Positions 1 through 5,499 are shown, numbered from the stretch's first letter. The stretch is DNA of 6,671 nt from an uncultured Collinsella sp. (GCA_900542235.1 UQNB01000091.1:1-6671); one strand, 5' to 3'. The notes: generated by a model not told the origin, from the sequence alone. Program-made: numbers and translations.

Positions 1-339
1 AAGCCATGGCTGCCGCTCTCCGTCATGGCCGAGGCCGTGCAAAAGACGGTCGAGGACGCCGGTTTTAGCGTGGTGCGCGAGTACGGCGGACACGGCATCG
101 GTAAGGAGTTCCACGAGGACCCGTTTGTGGGCTTTACCACCGAGGCGCCCGATGTGGACACCATCATGGCTCCGGGCATGGTCTTTACCATCGAGCCCAT
201 GGTCAACGCCGGAGCGCCCGACATCAAGATCAGCAAGGGCGACGGCTGGTGCGTGCGCACCAAGGACGGCAGCGATTCGGCCCAGTGCGAGGTACAGCTC
301 GTGGTGACCGAGGACGGCTACGAGCTGCTGAGCTGGTAG
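1..339 (+). CDS. map: Methionine aminopeptidase, type I (C-terminal part; 5' end outside window)
   Basis: The cytosolic enzyme removes the initiator methionine from nascent proteins, using a two-metal centre. The frame is open from base 1, so the gene is cut by the window edge; the ATG at 25 is internal. Four of the five metal ligands of the M24 'pita-bread' fold are visible. Numbered from that internal Met they are His23 in GGHGIG, Glu57 in FTIEPM and Glu89 in SAQCE, plus the substrate-contact His30 in FHED; the N-terminal aspartate ligands lie upstream of the window. The C-terminus (GYELLSW) ends where type I enzymes usually end, so the 3' end is intact. After Glu89 the sequence reads VQLVVT where many homologues have HTIVVT, a modest deviation. 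An intrinsic terminator follows within 10 bases of the stop. The identification is secure from the motifs. Confidence 0.95.
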   Translation, partial: KPWLPLSVMAEAVQKTVEDAGFSVVREYGGHGIGKEFHEDPFVGFTTEAPDVDTIMAPGMVFTIEPMVNAGAPDIKISKGDGWCVRTKDGSDSAQCEVQLVVTEDGYELLSW

Positions 340-348
340 CCGTGGATG

Positions 349-399
349 CGCCGGGCTTCACGATGGATATGTTAACCATCGCGAAGCCCGGCGTTTTTA
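349..399 (+). terminator. Intrinsic terminator of map
   Basis: Left arm CGCCGGGCTTC (349-359) and right arm GAAGCCCGGCG (383-393) form a perfect 11-bp GC-rich stem. After one mismatch the stem continues with six more pairs (361-366 with 376-381). It is followed at once by a T run (GTTTTTAT, 393-400). It starts 10 bases after the map stop codon, so it should end map transcription and insulate the next gene. Confidence 0.93.
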
Positions 400-412
400 T
401 AGCGTTTTGCCT

Positions 413-455
413 GATAAAACCTGCCAAAATAAACCTGTCCCTTTTTTGGCAGGTT
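413..455. repeat. Intergenic hairpin repeat, copy 1
   Basis: Arms AACCTGCCAAAA (418-429) and TTTTGGCAGGTT (444-455) are perfectly complementary over 12 bp around a 14-base loop. The segment starting GATAAAACCTGCCA recurs near 2687 with the same central CCCTTTTT and the same closing GGCAGGTT, so this is a repeated element and not a chance dyad. Read on the minus strand it ends in GGCAGGTTTTATC, which resembles a terminator. No minus-strand gene needs one here, and the copy lies in the leader of the plus-strand dehydrogenase, ending 4 bases before its Shine-Dalgarno. It may affect ribosome access or simply be a dispersed REP-like element. Confidence 0.8.
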
Positions 456-459
456 GAGC

Positions 460-466
460 GGAGAGG
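460..466 (+). promoter_or_regulatory. Shine-Dalgarno that sets the GTG start of the dehydrogenase
   Basis: GGAGAGG lies 7 bases before GTG at 474. The open frame extends upstream to 249 inside map, but that stretch crosses the map terminator and the hairpin repeat. This site and the alignment to the family N-terminus therefore favour GTG 474. Confidence 0.75.
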
Positions 467-473
467 ACTGCCT

Positions 474-1409
474 GTGAACATCCTGGTTTTGCTGCCCGTC
501 AACGACCGTCATCGCGCAATTCTTGAGTCGAGCGCTCCGGGCGAGGACTTTATCTACACGAGCGCCGACGCCGCCGCGCGCAAGCAGGTCGCCGATGCCG
601 ACGTGATCCTGGGCAACATCGACCCTGACATGCTCACGGCATGCGAGCATCTCCAGCTGTTGCAATTGCAGACCGCCGGCTATGACGACTACCTTGCCGC
701 CGGCACCGTGCCAGCCGACGCCAAACTGTCTTGCTCGGTGGGCGCCTACGGCCAGGCCGTGAGCGAGCACATGTTTGCCATGGTCCTTTCCATGATGAAG
801 CGCCTGCCCGGCTATCACGACTTGCAGCGCGAGCATCGCTGGGAGGATTTGGGGCCGGTTACCTCGCTCAAAAATGCCAACGTGCTGGTGCTGGGCGCGG
901 GCGATATCGGCGGCCACTTTGCCACGCTCTGCCGCAGCATGGGCGCACACGTCCGCGGCATCAAGCGCCATCCACTCGTCTACCCCATTGTGTTTGAGGA
1001 CATGGACGGCATGGATGCCCTGCCCGAGCGCTTGGCCGAGGCCGACGTCGTCGCATCCTTTATGCCCAGCACGCCTGAGACCCGCGGTCTTGCGAATGCC
1101 GAGTTCTTTGCCGCGATGAAGCCGGGCGCGTTCTTTGCCAACGGTGGCCGCGGCGATCTTGTGGTTGCCGACGACCTGGTTGCCGCCCTGGAGTCGGGAC
1201 ATCTCGCCGGCGCCGCGGTCGACGTCACCGACCCCGAGCCGCTGCCTGAGACAAGCCCGTTGTGGGATGCGCCCAACATGCTCATCACGCCGCACGTCTC
1301 CGGCTGGTTCCACTTGGAGGCTACGCTCAACAATGTGGTCGACATCGCCGCCGAGAACCTACGTCATCTTCAAGCTGGCGAGACGCTACGTTGTTGGATT
1401 GAGCACTGA
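474..1409 (+). CDS. D-isomer-specific 2-hydroxyacid dehydrogenase, NAD(P)-binding
   Basis: The predicted protein has 311 residues, a typical family length. It should reversibly reduce a 2-keto acid to a D-2-hydroxy acid in the cytosol. The nucleotide-binding loop GAGDIG is at 141-146 inside the Rossmann domain. The catalytic triad is visible: Arg226 in GGRGD, Glu255 in DPEPL and His274 in TPHVSG. After the second strand of the Rossmann fold the sequence is IKRHP (163-167), with basic residues where NAD-specific members carry an acidic one. This suggests NADPH preference, as in glyoxylate/hydroxypyruvate reductase-like members (inference). The GTG start at 474 is chosen for its ribosome site and because VNILVLLPV is a natural first strand. 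The gene stands alone between a terminator and a repeat-rich gap. The substrate (glyoxylate, hydroxypyruvate, phenylpyruvate or other) cannot be told from sequence. Confidence 0.9.
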   Translation: MNILVLLPVNDRHRAILESSAPGEDFIYTSADAAARKQVADADVILGNIDPDMLTACEHLQLLQLQTAGYDDYLAAGTVPADAKLSCSVGAYGQAVSEHMFAMVLSMMKRLPGYHDLQREHRWEDLGPVTSLKNANVLVLGAGDIGGHFATLCRSMGAHVRGIKRHPLVYPIVFEDMDGMDALPERLAEADVVASFMPSTPETRGLANAEFFAAMKPGAFFANGGRGDLVVADDLVAALESGHLAGAAVDVTDPEPLPETSPLWDAPNMLITPHVSGWFHLEATLNNVVDIAAENLRHLQAGETLRCWIEH

Positions 1410-1412
1410 TTT

Positions 1413-1440
1413 GTTCCGGCGTTTTACCAAACGCCGGAAC
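1413..1440 (+). terminator. Perfect 12-bp hairpin after the dehydrogenase, probable terminator
   Basis: GTTCCGGCGTTT (1413-1424) and AAACGCCGGAAC (1429-1440) pair perfectly over 12 bp with a TACC tetraloop, starting 3 bases after the stop codon. No T tract follows on either strand, so it may act as a weak terminator or as a 3'-end stabiliser of the message. Confidence 0.6.
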
Positions 1441-1451
1441 TGCTCGACGCT

Positions 1452-1556
1452 GCGAGCCCGCCGTTTGGCCAATCTGCCGTTCAATTTCAAAGGCGCGACC
1501 AGAAGGTCAGCGCCTTTTCATTTCACGGCACCTTGGCGCAAACGGCGGGCTCTCGC
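1452..1556. repeat. Long nested imperfect palindrome (about 105 bases)
   Basis: The outer arms GAGCCCGCCGTTTG (1454-1467) and CAAACGGCGGGCTC (1539-1552) are complementary over 14 bp. Inside, GCCAA pairs with TTGGC (1468-1472 with 1533-1537), then TGCCGT with ACGGCA (1475-1480 with 1525-1530). Further in are AAAGGCGC with GCGCCTTT (1489-1496 with 1510-1517) and GACC with GGTC around an AGAA loop. Every level nests, so the whole stretch folds as one long bulged hairpin. It has no coding content. It could be a MITE or REPIN-like element, or the structured end of an RNA; no flanking target duplication is evident. Confidence 0.75.
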
Positions 1557-1644
1557 TGACTTTTGTTCAACCTGCGGGGTCTAACCAGTGCTGGCTCAGT
1601 CCGGGAACTCTCGCTGACTCTTGTTCGGCCAGTGAGGTTTAGAG
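1550..1644. repeat. Two imperfect direct repeats, 58-base period
   Basis: CTCTCGCTGACTTTTGTTC (from 1550) recurs as CTCTCGCTGACTCTTGTTC (from 1608). The first 23 bases match at 20 positions, and weaker similarity (GGGTCTA versus AGGTTTA) continues to about 1586 and 1644. The first unit shares its opening bases with the right arm of the long palindrome. The second ends just before the toxin stop codon at 1648. These are probably remnants of a dispersed intergenic repeat family. Confidence 0.7.
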
Positions 1645-1647
1645 CAA

Positions 1648-2139
1648 TTAAAGCGTTGTTAGATATTTTCTTGCGTCTTCTACACTCATTGCTGCGACGG
1701 GCGCATGTGAACAGAGCTTGGCATCGTTGGTGACCAGGAGATCTGCCTGCGCACGCATCGCCGCCGCAATGATTAAATCGTCTTCGTAATCGCTATGGAG
1801 ATTACGCTGCTTGCTCGCCATCCATATGTCACTCAGGTCGCAGGGTACCGGCGTGGCAAGTTGCGACAGCACGCTAAGACAATCCCATGCAAGCGAAGTC
1901 GCTGCCGTAGCGGCATCCTGGGAAAGCGAGCCGTGCTCTCGCCGATACCATGCCTTGTGTTCGCTTGAAATCAAATAGAACAGGTCTTTGGACGATGTCG
2001 CCGCGTACAGCAAATCAACCTGTGCCGTGCATGCATCGCGTAAAAACTCAATCGTCACCGAACGACCACGTCGTGAGGGAATGAAGTAATCAAGCCACAC
2101 GTTGGTGTCAACCAAGATGCGCTTTGGAGCCTCACTCAT
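1648..2139 (-). CDS. PIN-domain ribonuclease toxin of a type II toxin-antitoxin pair
   Basis: The protein has 163 residues and a PIN fold (PIN_3-like), expected to be a Mg2+-dependent RNase that cleaves RNA when freed from its antitoxin. Acidic positions typical of the active site are present: Asp11 in ILVDTNVWLDYF, the acidic cluster 119-121 in DYEDDLIIAAA, and Asp139 in LLVTNDAKL. A middle acid is probably Glu31 or Asp52. The C-terminus (APVAAMSVEDARKYL) matches the family ending in which a cell-wide 'PV' strand precedes a final helix. The start codon at 2139 overlaps the antitoxin's 3' end by 8 bases (2132-2139), which implies translational coupling. The gene appears intact and its base composition is visibly less GC-rich than the neighbours, consistent with horizontal acquisition. 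The exact RNA target is unknown. Confidence 0.87.
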   Translation of the reverse strand: MSEAPKRILVDTNVWLDYFIPSRRGRSVTIEFLRDACTAQVDLLYAATSSKDLFYLISSEHKAWYRREHGSLSQDAATAATSLAWDCLSVLSQLATPVPCDLSDIWMASKQRNLHSDYEDDLIIAAAMRAQADLLVTNDAKLCSHAPVAAMSVEDARKYLTTL

Positions 2140-2512
2140 AGAGCCAGCTCATCTCCTCGCCATAGCGATCCACATAGGCATTCCGTTTGAGCTCTTCGTC
2201 GTCCGATGGCTGGGCCTTGACCATATCGATTCCCGACTCACGGCAAGCGGTAGCGAACAGCTTCGACCCCTGATCCATGAGCTCGAGCTTACGTTTGGCG
2301 GCCTTTTCGCGCTCGCGCTGTTCCGCCCGGGCACGACTGGGCAGCAGGATATCCTCGAGCGCACCGGGGCGATCGGCCAGCGACGCTGCAAGCTGCCAGA
2401 GCGCTCGCACCGCTTGGCTCGGCGTCATACCGGCCTTGGAGAGAGCGGCGTCCCCACTCCTTTTAAGATCGGCATCAAGACGTACGTTGATCTGAGCGGC
2501 TGTTGTGGTCAT
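2132..2512 (-). CDS. RelB/DinJ-type ribbon-helix-helix antitoxin
   Basis: The protein has 126 residues. Residues 7-43 (QINVRLDADLKRSGDAAL, then GMTPSQAVRALWQ) are a RelB/DinJ ribbon-helix-helix domain: the INVRL strand contacts DNA and GMTPSQAVR starts the second helix. The rest is highly charged and helical (basic at about 59-75, acidic at 104-126) and is the likely toxin-binding arm. It is longer than the usual DinJ of about 86 residues. Its role is to neutralise the PIN protein encoded immediately downstream and to repress its own operon. The strong Shine-Dalgarno AAGGAGG (2523 to 2517 on the minus strand) lies 4 bases before ATG 2512. Pairing with a PIN toxin, where RelE/YafQ folds are the usual partners of RelB/DinJ, is a mixed combination. 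Confidence 0.85.
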   Translation of the reverse strand: MTTTAAQINVRLDADLKRSGDAALSKAGMTPSQAVRALWQLAASLADRPGALEDILLPSRARAEQREREKAAKRKLELMDQGSKLFATACRESGIDMVKAQPSDDEELKRNAYVDRYGEEMSWLYE

Positions 2513-2537
2513 GACCCCTCCTTAATTCTTCAAAACA

Positions 2538-2566
2538 ATCATAAATCTCTATGGTAGATACGTAAA
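2538..2566 (-). promoter_or_regulatory. Promoter of the toxin-antitoxin operon
   Basis: On the minus strand, TTTACG (2566 to 2561) as the -35 box and TATGAT (2543 to 2538) as the -10 box are separated by exactly 17 bases. Transcription would begin near 2531, giving a short leader with the strong Shine-Dalgarno. The stretch is markedly AT-rich against its surroundings. The prediction rests on sequence only. Confidence 0.6.
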
Positions 2567-2589
2567 GCATGTATAGCATTTACAAGCAT
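2566..2589. promoter_or_regulatory. Phased AGCAT boxes, putative antitoxin operator
   Basis: AGCAT occurs three times, at 2566-2570, 2575-2579 and 2585-2589, with 9- and 10-base steps, so on one face of the helix. The array touches the -35 box of the TA promoter. Ribbon-helix-helix repressors typically bind such short repeated half-sites cooperatively, so this is the likely autoregulatory operator (inference). Confidence 0.55.
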
Positions 2590-2606
2590 TAGCCGTACTC
2601 TGTACA

Positions 2607-2642
2607 CAAAAAGCCGCCGAGGCACACTGCACCTCGGCGGCT
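2607..2642 (-). terminator. Intrinsic terminator downstream of the M18 aminopeptidase
   Basis: AGCCGCCGAGG (2612-2622) and CCTCGGCGGCT (2632-2642) form a perfect 11-bp stem with a 9-base loop. On the minus strand the stem is followed by TTTTTGTG. It therefore stops leftward transcription coming from the aminopeptidase before it reaches the TA promoter. Confidence 0.9.
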
Positions 2643-2686
2643 ACGCATCACCAATCCAGTTCGGTTTCACCCTTTGCATTCGCCCA

Positions 2687-2728
2687 GATAAAACCTGCCA
2701 CAATTAACATCCCTTTTTGGCAGGTTTT
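2687..2728. repeat. Intergenic hairpin repeat, copy 2
   Basis: AAAACCTGCCA (2690-2700) and TGGCAGGTTTT (2718-2728) pair perfectly over 11 bp around a 17-base loop. It shares GATAAAACCTGCCA, the central CCCTTTTT and GGCAGGTT with copy 1 at 413-455. Its right edge supplies part of the TAA stop codon of the aminopeptidase (2727-2729). On the minus strand it ends in GGCAGGTTTTATC and could serve as a first, weaker terminator ahead of the one at 2607-2642. Confidence 0.8.
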
Positions 2729-4112
2729 AGAGCTCCACGCTTTCGGCGCCGTTGATGGTTAGGTTGCGCTCGTAGAAGGCTGTGAGAGCGCGGATGGCGT
2801 ACATCACGTCGCGAACGCCGCCGGTCTCGTAGCTCGAGTGCATGGCCAGCTGCGGCAGGCCCACGTCCACGGCATGCATGCTCGCCTGCATATTGGACAG
2901 ATTGCCGAGCGTGGAGCCGCCGGCCATATCGCTCTTGTTGGCGAAGGCCTGCGTGGGCACGTCGGCGTCATCGCAGATAGCCTGGAACACCGCGCGGCTA
3001 AAGGCATCGGTGCAGTAGTGCTGGTTGGCGGCCTCCTTGATGACGATGCCGCCGTTAAGCACCACCTGGTTGTGGGCATCGCACTTCTCGGCGTGGTTGG
3101 GGTGCACGGCATGCGCGTTGTCGCAGCTCACGAGCATCGATGCGGCAAGGGCGCGATGATACGACTCGTCATCAAAGCCCAGTGATCCGTTGATGCGGCG
3201 CAGCGCGTCGGCCAAGAACGTCGACATGGCGCCCTGCTTGGTCTCGGAGCCAACCTCCTCGTTATCGAAGCAGCAGAAGACCGAGACGTCGTGCGCGTTC
3301 TCGGCGCCCAAAAAAGCCTGTAGCGAGGTATAGGCGCAGGCCAGGTCGTCAAGCTTGGGCGTCGAGATAAACTCGTCGGCCCAGCCCCAAATGCGCGCAT
3401 CCTGACGATTGACGAGGAACAGGTCGCGGCCCAGAATCTGCTCAGGCTCAACATCCAGTTCGTCAGCGATCAGGGCGTCAAAGTCGCCCTGCTTAAGGTC
3501 GCCAGCGCTGATGAGCGGGCACAGGTCAACGGCTCGGTTGGGAGCAAAGCTCTCGTTAACGCCACGGTTCATGTGGATGGCAAGGCTCGGGATGATGGCG
3601 ACTTCGCGCTCGGTAGCGAGCAAACGACTCTCGATACGGTCGCCCTCGCGTACCAGCACGCGGCCCGCGAGTGCCAACGGACGGTCGAACCAGGTGTAGT
3701 CGATCATGCCGCCGTAGGCCTCGGTGTTCAGGCGCAGCGTCTCGCCCGCGCCGTCGAGCTCGGGCACGGCCTTAACCTTAAACGTCGGCGAGTCGCTGTG
3801 CGACGCCGTCAGCTGAAAATGGTAGTCGCCGGCAACGCCGTCCTCGCCCCACGTCGCGGCCAGGTCCTCGCCCACCTTAAAGGCAACAACGCTCGAGGTG
3901 TTGCGCTGCGTGTAATAACGCCCGCCCGGCTCGATGTCCCACGCCGCATTCTCGGGCAGGTAGGTAAAGCCCGCCTCGTCGAGCTCGGCCATAATGGTCG
4001 CCGCCGTATGGAACATGCTGGGGCATGCCTCGATAAAGTCGATAAGGTCGTTGGCGGCCTCGATATCATCGGCCGTCACATGCGCGCGCTCGGGCGTTTC
4101 CTGATCCGTCAT
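2727..4112 (-). CDS. apeB: M18 family zinc aminopeptidase (aspartyl aminopeptidase-like)
   Basis: The protein has 461 residues, a normal length for this family. It is a cytosolic dinuclear-zinc exopeptidase that releases N-terminal residues, often acidic ones, from peptides. The metal and catalytic residues are all present: His105 in TASHSDSP, the bridging Asp255 in KLDDL, Glu285/Glu286 in FDNEEVGS, Asp331 in SCDNAHAVHPN and His425 in LAMHSSYE. The N-terminal DFIEACPSMFH and GGRYYTQRN stretches match ApeB-type members. I start it at ATG 4112, where MTDQETPERAH leads into the conserved helix and AAAGGGGAGAGC precedes the ATG. The frame stays open to ATG 4223, but those 37 extra residues are basic and have no counterpart in the family. 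It is a single gene, divergent from the next one and ended by a strong terminator. Substrate preference is not visible. Confidence 0.93.
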   Translation of the reverse strand: MTDQETPERAHVTADDIEAANDLIDFIEACPSMFHTAATIMAELDEAGFTYLPENAAWDIEPGGRYYTQRNTSSVVAFKVGEDLAATWGEDGVAGDYHFQLTASHSDSPTFKVKAVPELDGAGETLRLNTEAYGGMIDYTWFDRPLALAGRVLVREGDRIESRLLATEREVAIIPSLAIHMNRGVNESFAPNRAVDLCPLISAGDLKQGDFDALIADELDVEPEQILGRDLFLVNRQDARIWGWADEFISTPKLDDLACAYTSLQAFLGAENAHDVSVFCCFDNEEVGSETKQGAMSTFLADALRRINGSLGFDDESYHRALAASMLVSCDNAHAVHPNHAEKCDAHNQVVLNGGIVIKEAANQHYCTDAFSRAVFQAICDDADVPTQAFANKSDMAGGSTLGNLSNMQASMHAVDVGLPQLAMHSSYETGGVRDVMYAIRALTAFYERNLTINGAESVEL

Positions 4113-4273
4113 GCTCTCCCCTTTCGCTGGGTTGATGGTCCCTTCCAGCATACCCCGCCGCGCCAGCGCCGCACTCTTCATTCCGTGTTTAATCCCGCGC
4201 CGCTCGCCAAGTTGAGCCATCATGCCCGTACACCTTTTGCGACAATTACGCTAACAGGACGAGAGGAGCCGTC

Positions 4274-5359
4274 ATGAAGCCACGTAACGTTGCCATCACC
4301 TGCGGTGTCGCGGGAGTCGCCGTCGGCCTTGCCGCTGCCGCCGGCATCGTTTACCGCAAGCAAATCAAGTCCGCCGCGTCGCTCAAACGCTTGACCGGCT
4401 ACGCGGATGGCTATGACCTGTACGCAATCGACATTGCCTACGACTACGATCTTGATCGCATCATCGCCGCTGGCGTGCGCGACGACCAGGCCTACATCGA
4501 TGCCGTGGTGGCGCAGGTGCTGCCCGGTGTGCCGGCACATGTCCAGGCGCCCCAGTTTGCCTGCAGCGCTTTTGTCGCCGTAGATGCCGAAGGCCGCGTG
4601 CGCACCGGTCGCAATTACGACTTTAAGGACGACACCTCGGCGCTGCTGGTGCGCAATCACCCGCGCGACGGCTATGCCTCCATCGGGTTTGCCGCCCTTA
4701 ACAACCTGGGCGATAACACTCCGCTTGACTCCGTCGCCGGACGCGCCGCCGCACTCATGGGCCCGTTTGCCCAGCTCGATGGTGTTAACGAATGTGGCGT
4801 CTCCATTGCCGTACTCACCCTGGATTCCAAGCCCTGTGACCAGGACACGCAACGCCCCGTCATCAATACCTCGCTCGCCATCCGTCTGGTGCTCGACCGT
4901 GCCGCCACCACGCAAGAAGCTGTCGACCTGCTTTCCGCCTACGACATGCACGCCATGGCAGGACGCGATTACCACTTCTTTATAAACGACGCCGCCGGTG
5001 ACGCGCGCGTAGTAGAGTGGGATCCGCACGATCCGGACCGCGCTTTCAAAGCGACTCCTGTAACCCAGGTTACGAACTTCTACGCCTGCTATGGCGACGA
5101 AGTGCTGCCCAACCAAAAGAATGGCGAGCTAGGCCATGGTAAAGAGCGCGCCGCCGCAATCGCCGATGTCCTCGACGCCCATACCGGCGCCCAAGACGAG
5201 GCAGTCGCTTGGAAGGCCCTACGCGCTGCAGCGCAAGAGCCCAATCCGGAAGACATCACCAGCAACACGCAGTGGTCGGTCGTCTTTGACAACACCGAGC
5301 CTGCTGCCGCCATCACGCTGCGCCGCCACTGGGGCGACATCGACGCATTCGCACTGTAA
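4274..5359 (+). CDS. Membrane-anchored Ntn-hydrolase of the choloylglycine hydrolase / linear amide C-N hydrolase family
   Basis: The protein has 361 residues. Residues 6-27 are a hydrophobic Ala/Gly/Val helix after MKPRN and before YRKQIK, which reads as an N-terminal signal anchor with no clear cleavage site or lipobox. The Ntn core starts at Cys97 in QFACSAFVAV, the expected nucleophile. It is followed by the family's GRNYDF (112-117, with Arg113 and Asp116), NECG (172-175, oxyanion Asn) and NTQWSVVFD (331-339). These features place it with conjugated bile salt hydrolases, penicillin V acylases and acid-ceramidase-like amidases, which cleave linear amide bonds. The exact substrate is unknown. 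Because the nucleophile is internal, activity would need removal of about 96 residues, as in precursor-processed relatives. AGGAG sits 5 bases before ATG 4274. It is transcribed alone, divergent from the aminopeptidase. Confidence 0.85.
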   Translation: MKPRNVAITCGVAGVAVGLAAAAGIVYRKQIKSAASLKRLTGYADGYDLYAIDIAYDYDLDRIIAAGVRDDQAYIDAVVAQVLPGVPAHVQAPQFACSAFVAVDAEGRVRTGRNYDFKDDTSALLVRNHPRDGYASIGFAALNNLGDNTPLDSVAGRAAALMGPFAQLDGVNECGVSIAVLTLDSKPCDQDTQRPVINTSLAIRLVLDRAATTQEAVDLLSAYDMHAMAGRDYHFFINDAAGDARVVEWDPHDPDRAFKATPVTQVTNFYACYGDEVLPNQKNGELGHGKERAAAIADVLDAHTGAQDEAVAWKALRAAAQEPNPEDITSNTQWSVVFDNTEPAAAITLRRHWGDIDAFAL

Positions 5360-5362
5360 GGA

Positions 5363-5393
5363 GCCAGGCCCGTCGACCTTACGCTCGCCTGGC
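5363..5393 (+). terminator. Possible weak terminator of the Ntn-hydrolase gene
   Basis: GCCAGGC (5363-5369) pairs with GCCTGGC (5387-5393) over 7 bp around a 17-base loop, starting 3 bases after the stop. Only GTTGCTT follows, which is a poor T tract, so termination may be partial. Confidence 0.45.
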
Positions 5394-5414
5394 GTTGCTT
5401 ACATTTCTATACGC

Positions 5415-5444
5415 TTGAGCTAACACGTTTTACCCCCGTATCAA
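5415..5444 (+). promoter_or_regulatory. Candidate promoter of pfkA
   Basis: TTGAGC (5415-5420) and TATCAA (5439-5444) match the -35 and -10 consensus at four of six positions each, with an 18-base gap. The -10 box falls in the loop of the adjacent palindrome. The match is moderate and there is no other good candidate between the two genes. Confidence 0.35.
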
Positions 5445-5461
5445 CAGTGTGCGGGGGTAAA
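5429..5461. promoter_or_regulatory. Palindrome in front of pfkA, possible operator or leader hairpin
   Basis: TTTACCCCCG (5429-5438) and CGGGGGTAAA (5452-5461) are perfectly complementary over 10 bp, separated by 13 bases. No T tract follows on either strand, which argues against a terminator. The two arms bracket the candidate -10 box, and the element ends 25 bases before the pfkA Shine-Dalgarno. It could be a repressor operator or a message hairpin. Confidence 0.55.
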
Positions 5462-5499
5462 CTTATGCGCATGTTATAACTTGCCCGGAAGGATTCATC

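Noticed and set aside
249..473. Upstream extension of the dehydrogenase frame overlapping map
   Set aside because: It crosses the map terminator and the hairpin repeat, has no family similarity, and GTG 474 has a proper ribosome site.
372..1313. Long minus-strand open frame opposite the dehydrogenase
   Set aside because: It is antisense to a gene with complete catalytic motifs. The His/Gly/Ala-rich translation has no recognisable domain and is typical of a high-GC shadow.
1135..1584. 149-codon plus-strand frame running from the dehydrogenase into the gap
   Set aside because: It is out of frame with the real gene, low in complexity (Arg/Ser/Pro/Thr), and would run through the 12-bp hairpin and the long palindrome.
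1550..1644. CRISPR-like array
   Set aside because: Only two imperfect units exist, with no third repeat, no uniform spacer and no cas genes.
3573..4277. 234-codon plus-strand frame opposite the aminopeptidase
   Set aside because: Its Arg/Gly/His-rich translation is antisense to a motif-complete M18 enzyme and no domain is recognisable.
4220..5116. 298-codon minus-strand frame opposite the Ntn-hydrolase
   Set aside because: It is a codon-bias shadow; the opposite strand carries the conserved Cys, GRNYDF and NTQW motifs.
5465..5479. ATGCGCAT and TTATAA palindromes as a promoter for pfkA
   Set aside because: A -10 at TATAAC would put the -35 position in CGGGGG and leave almost no leader before the Shine-Dalgarno.
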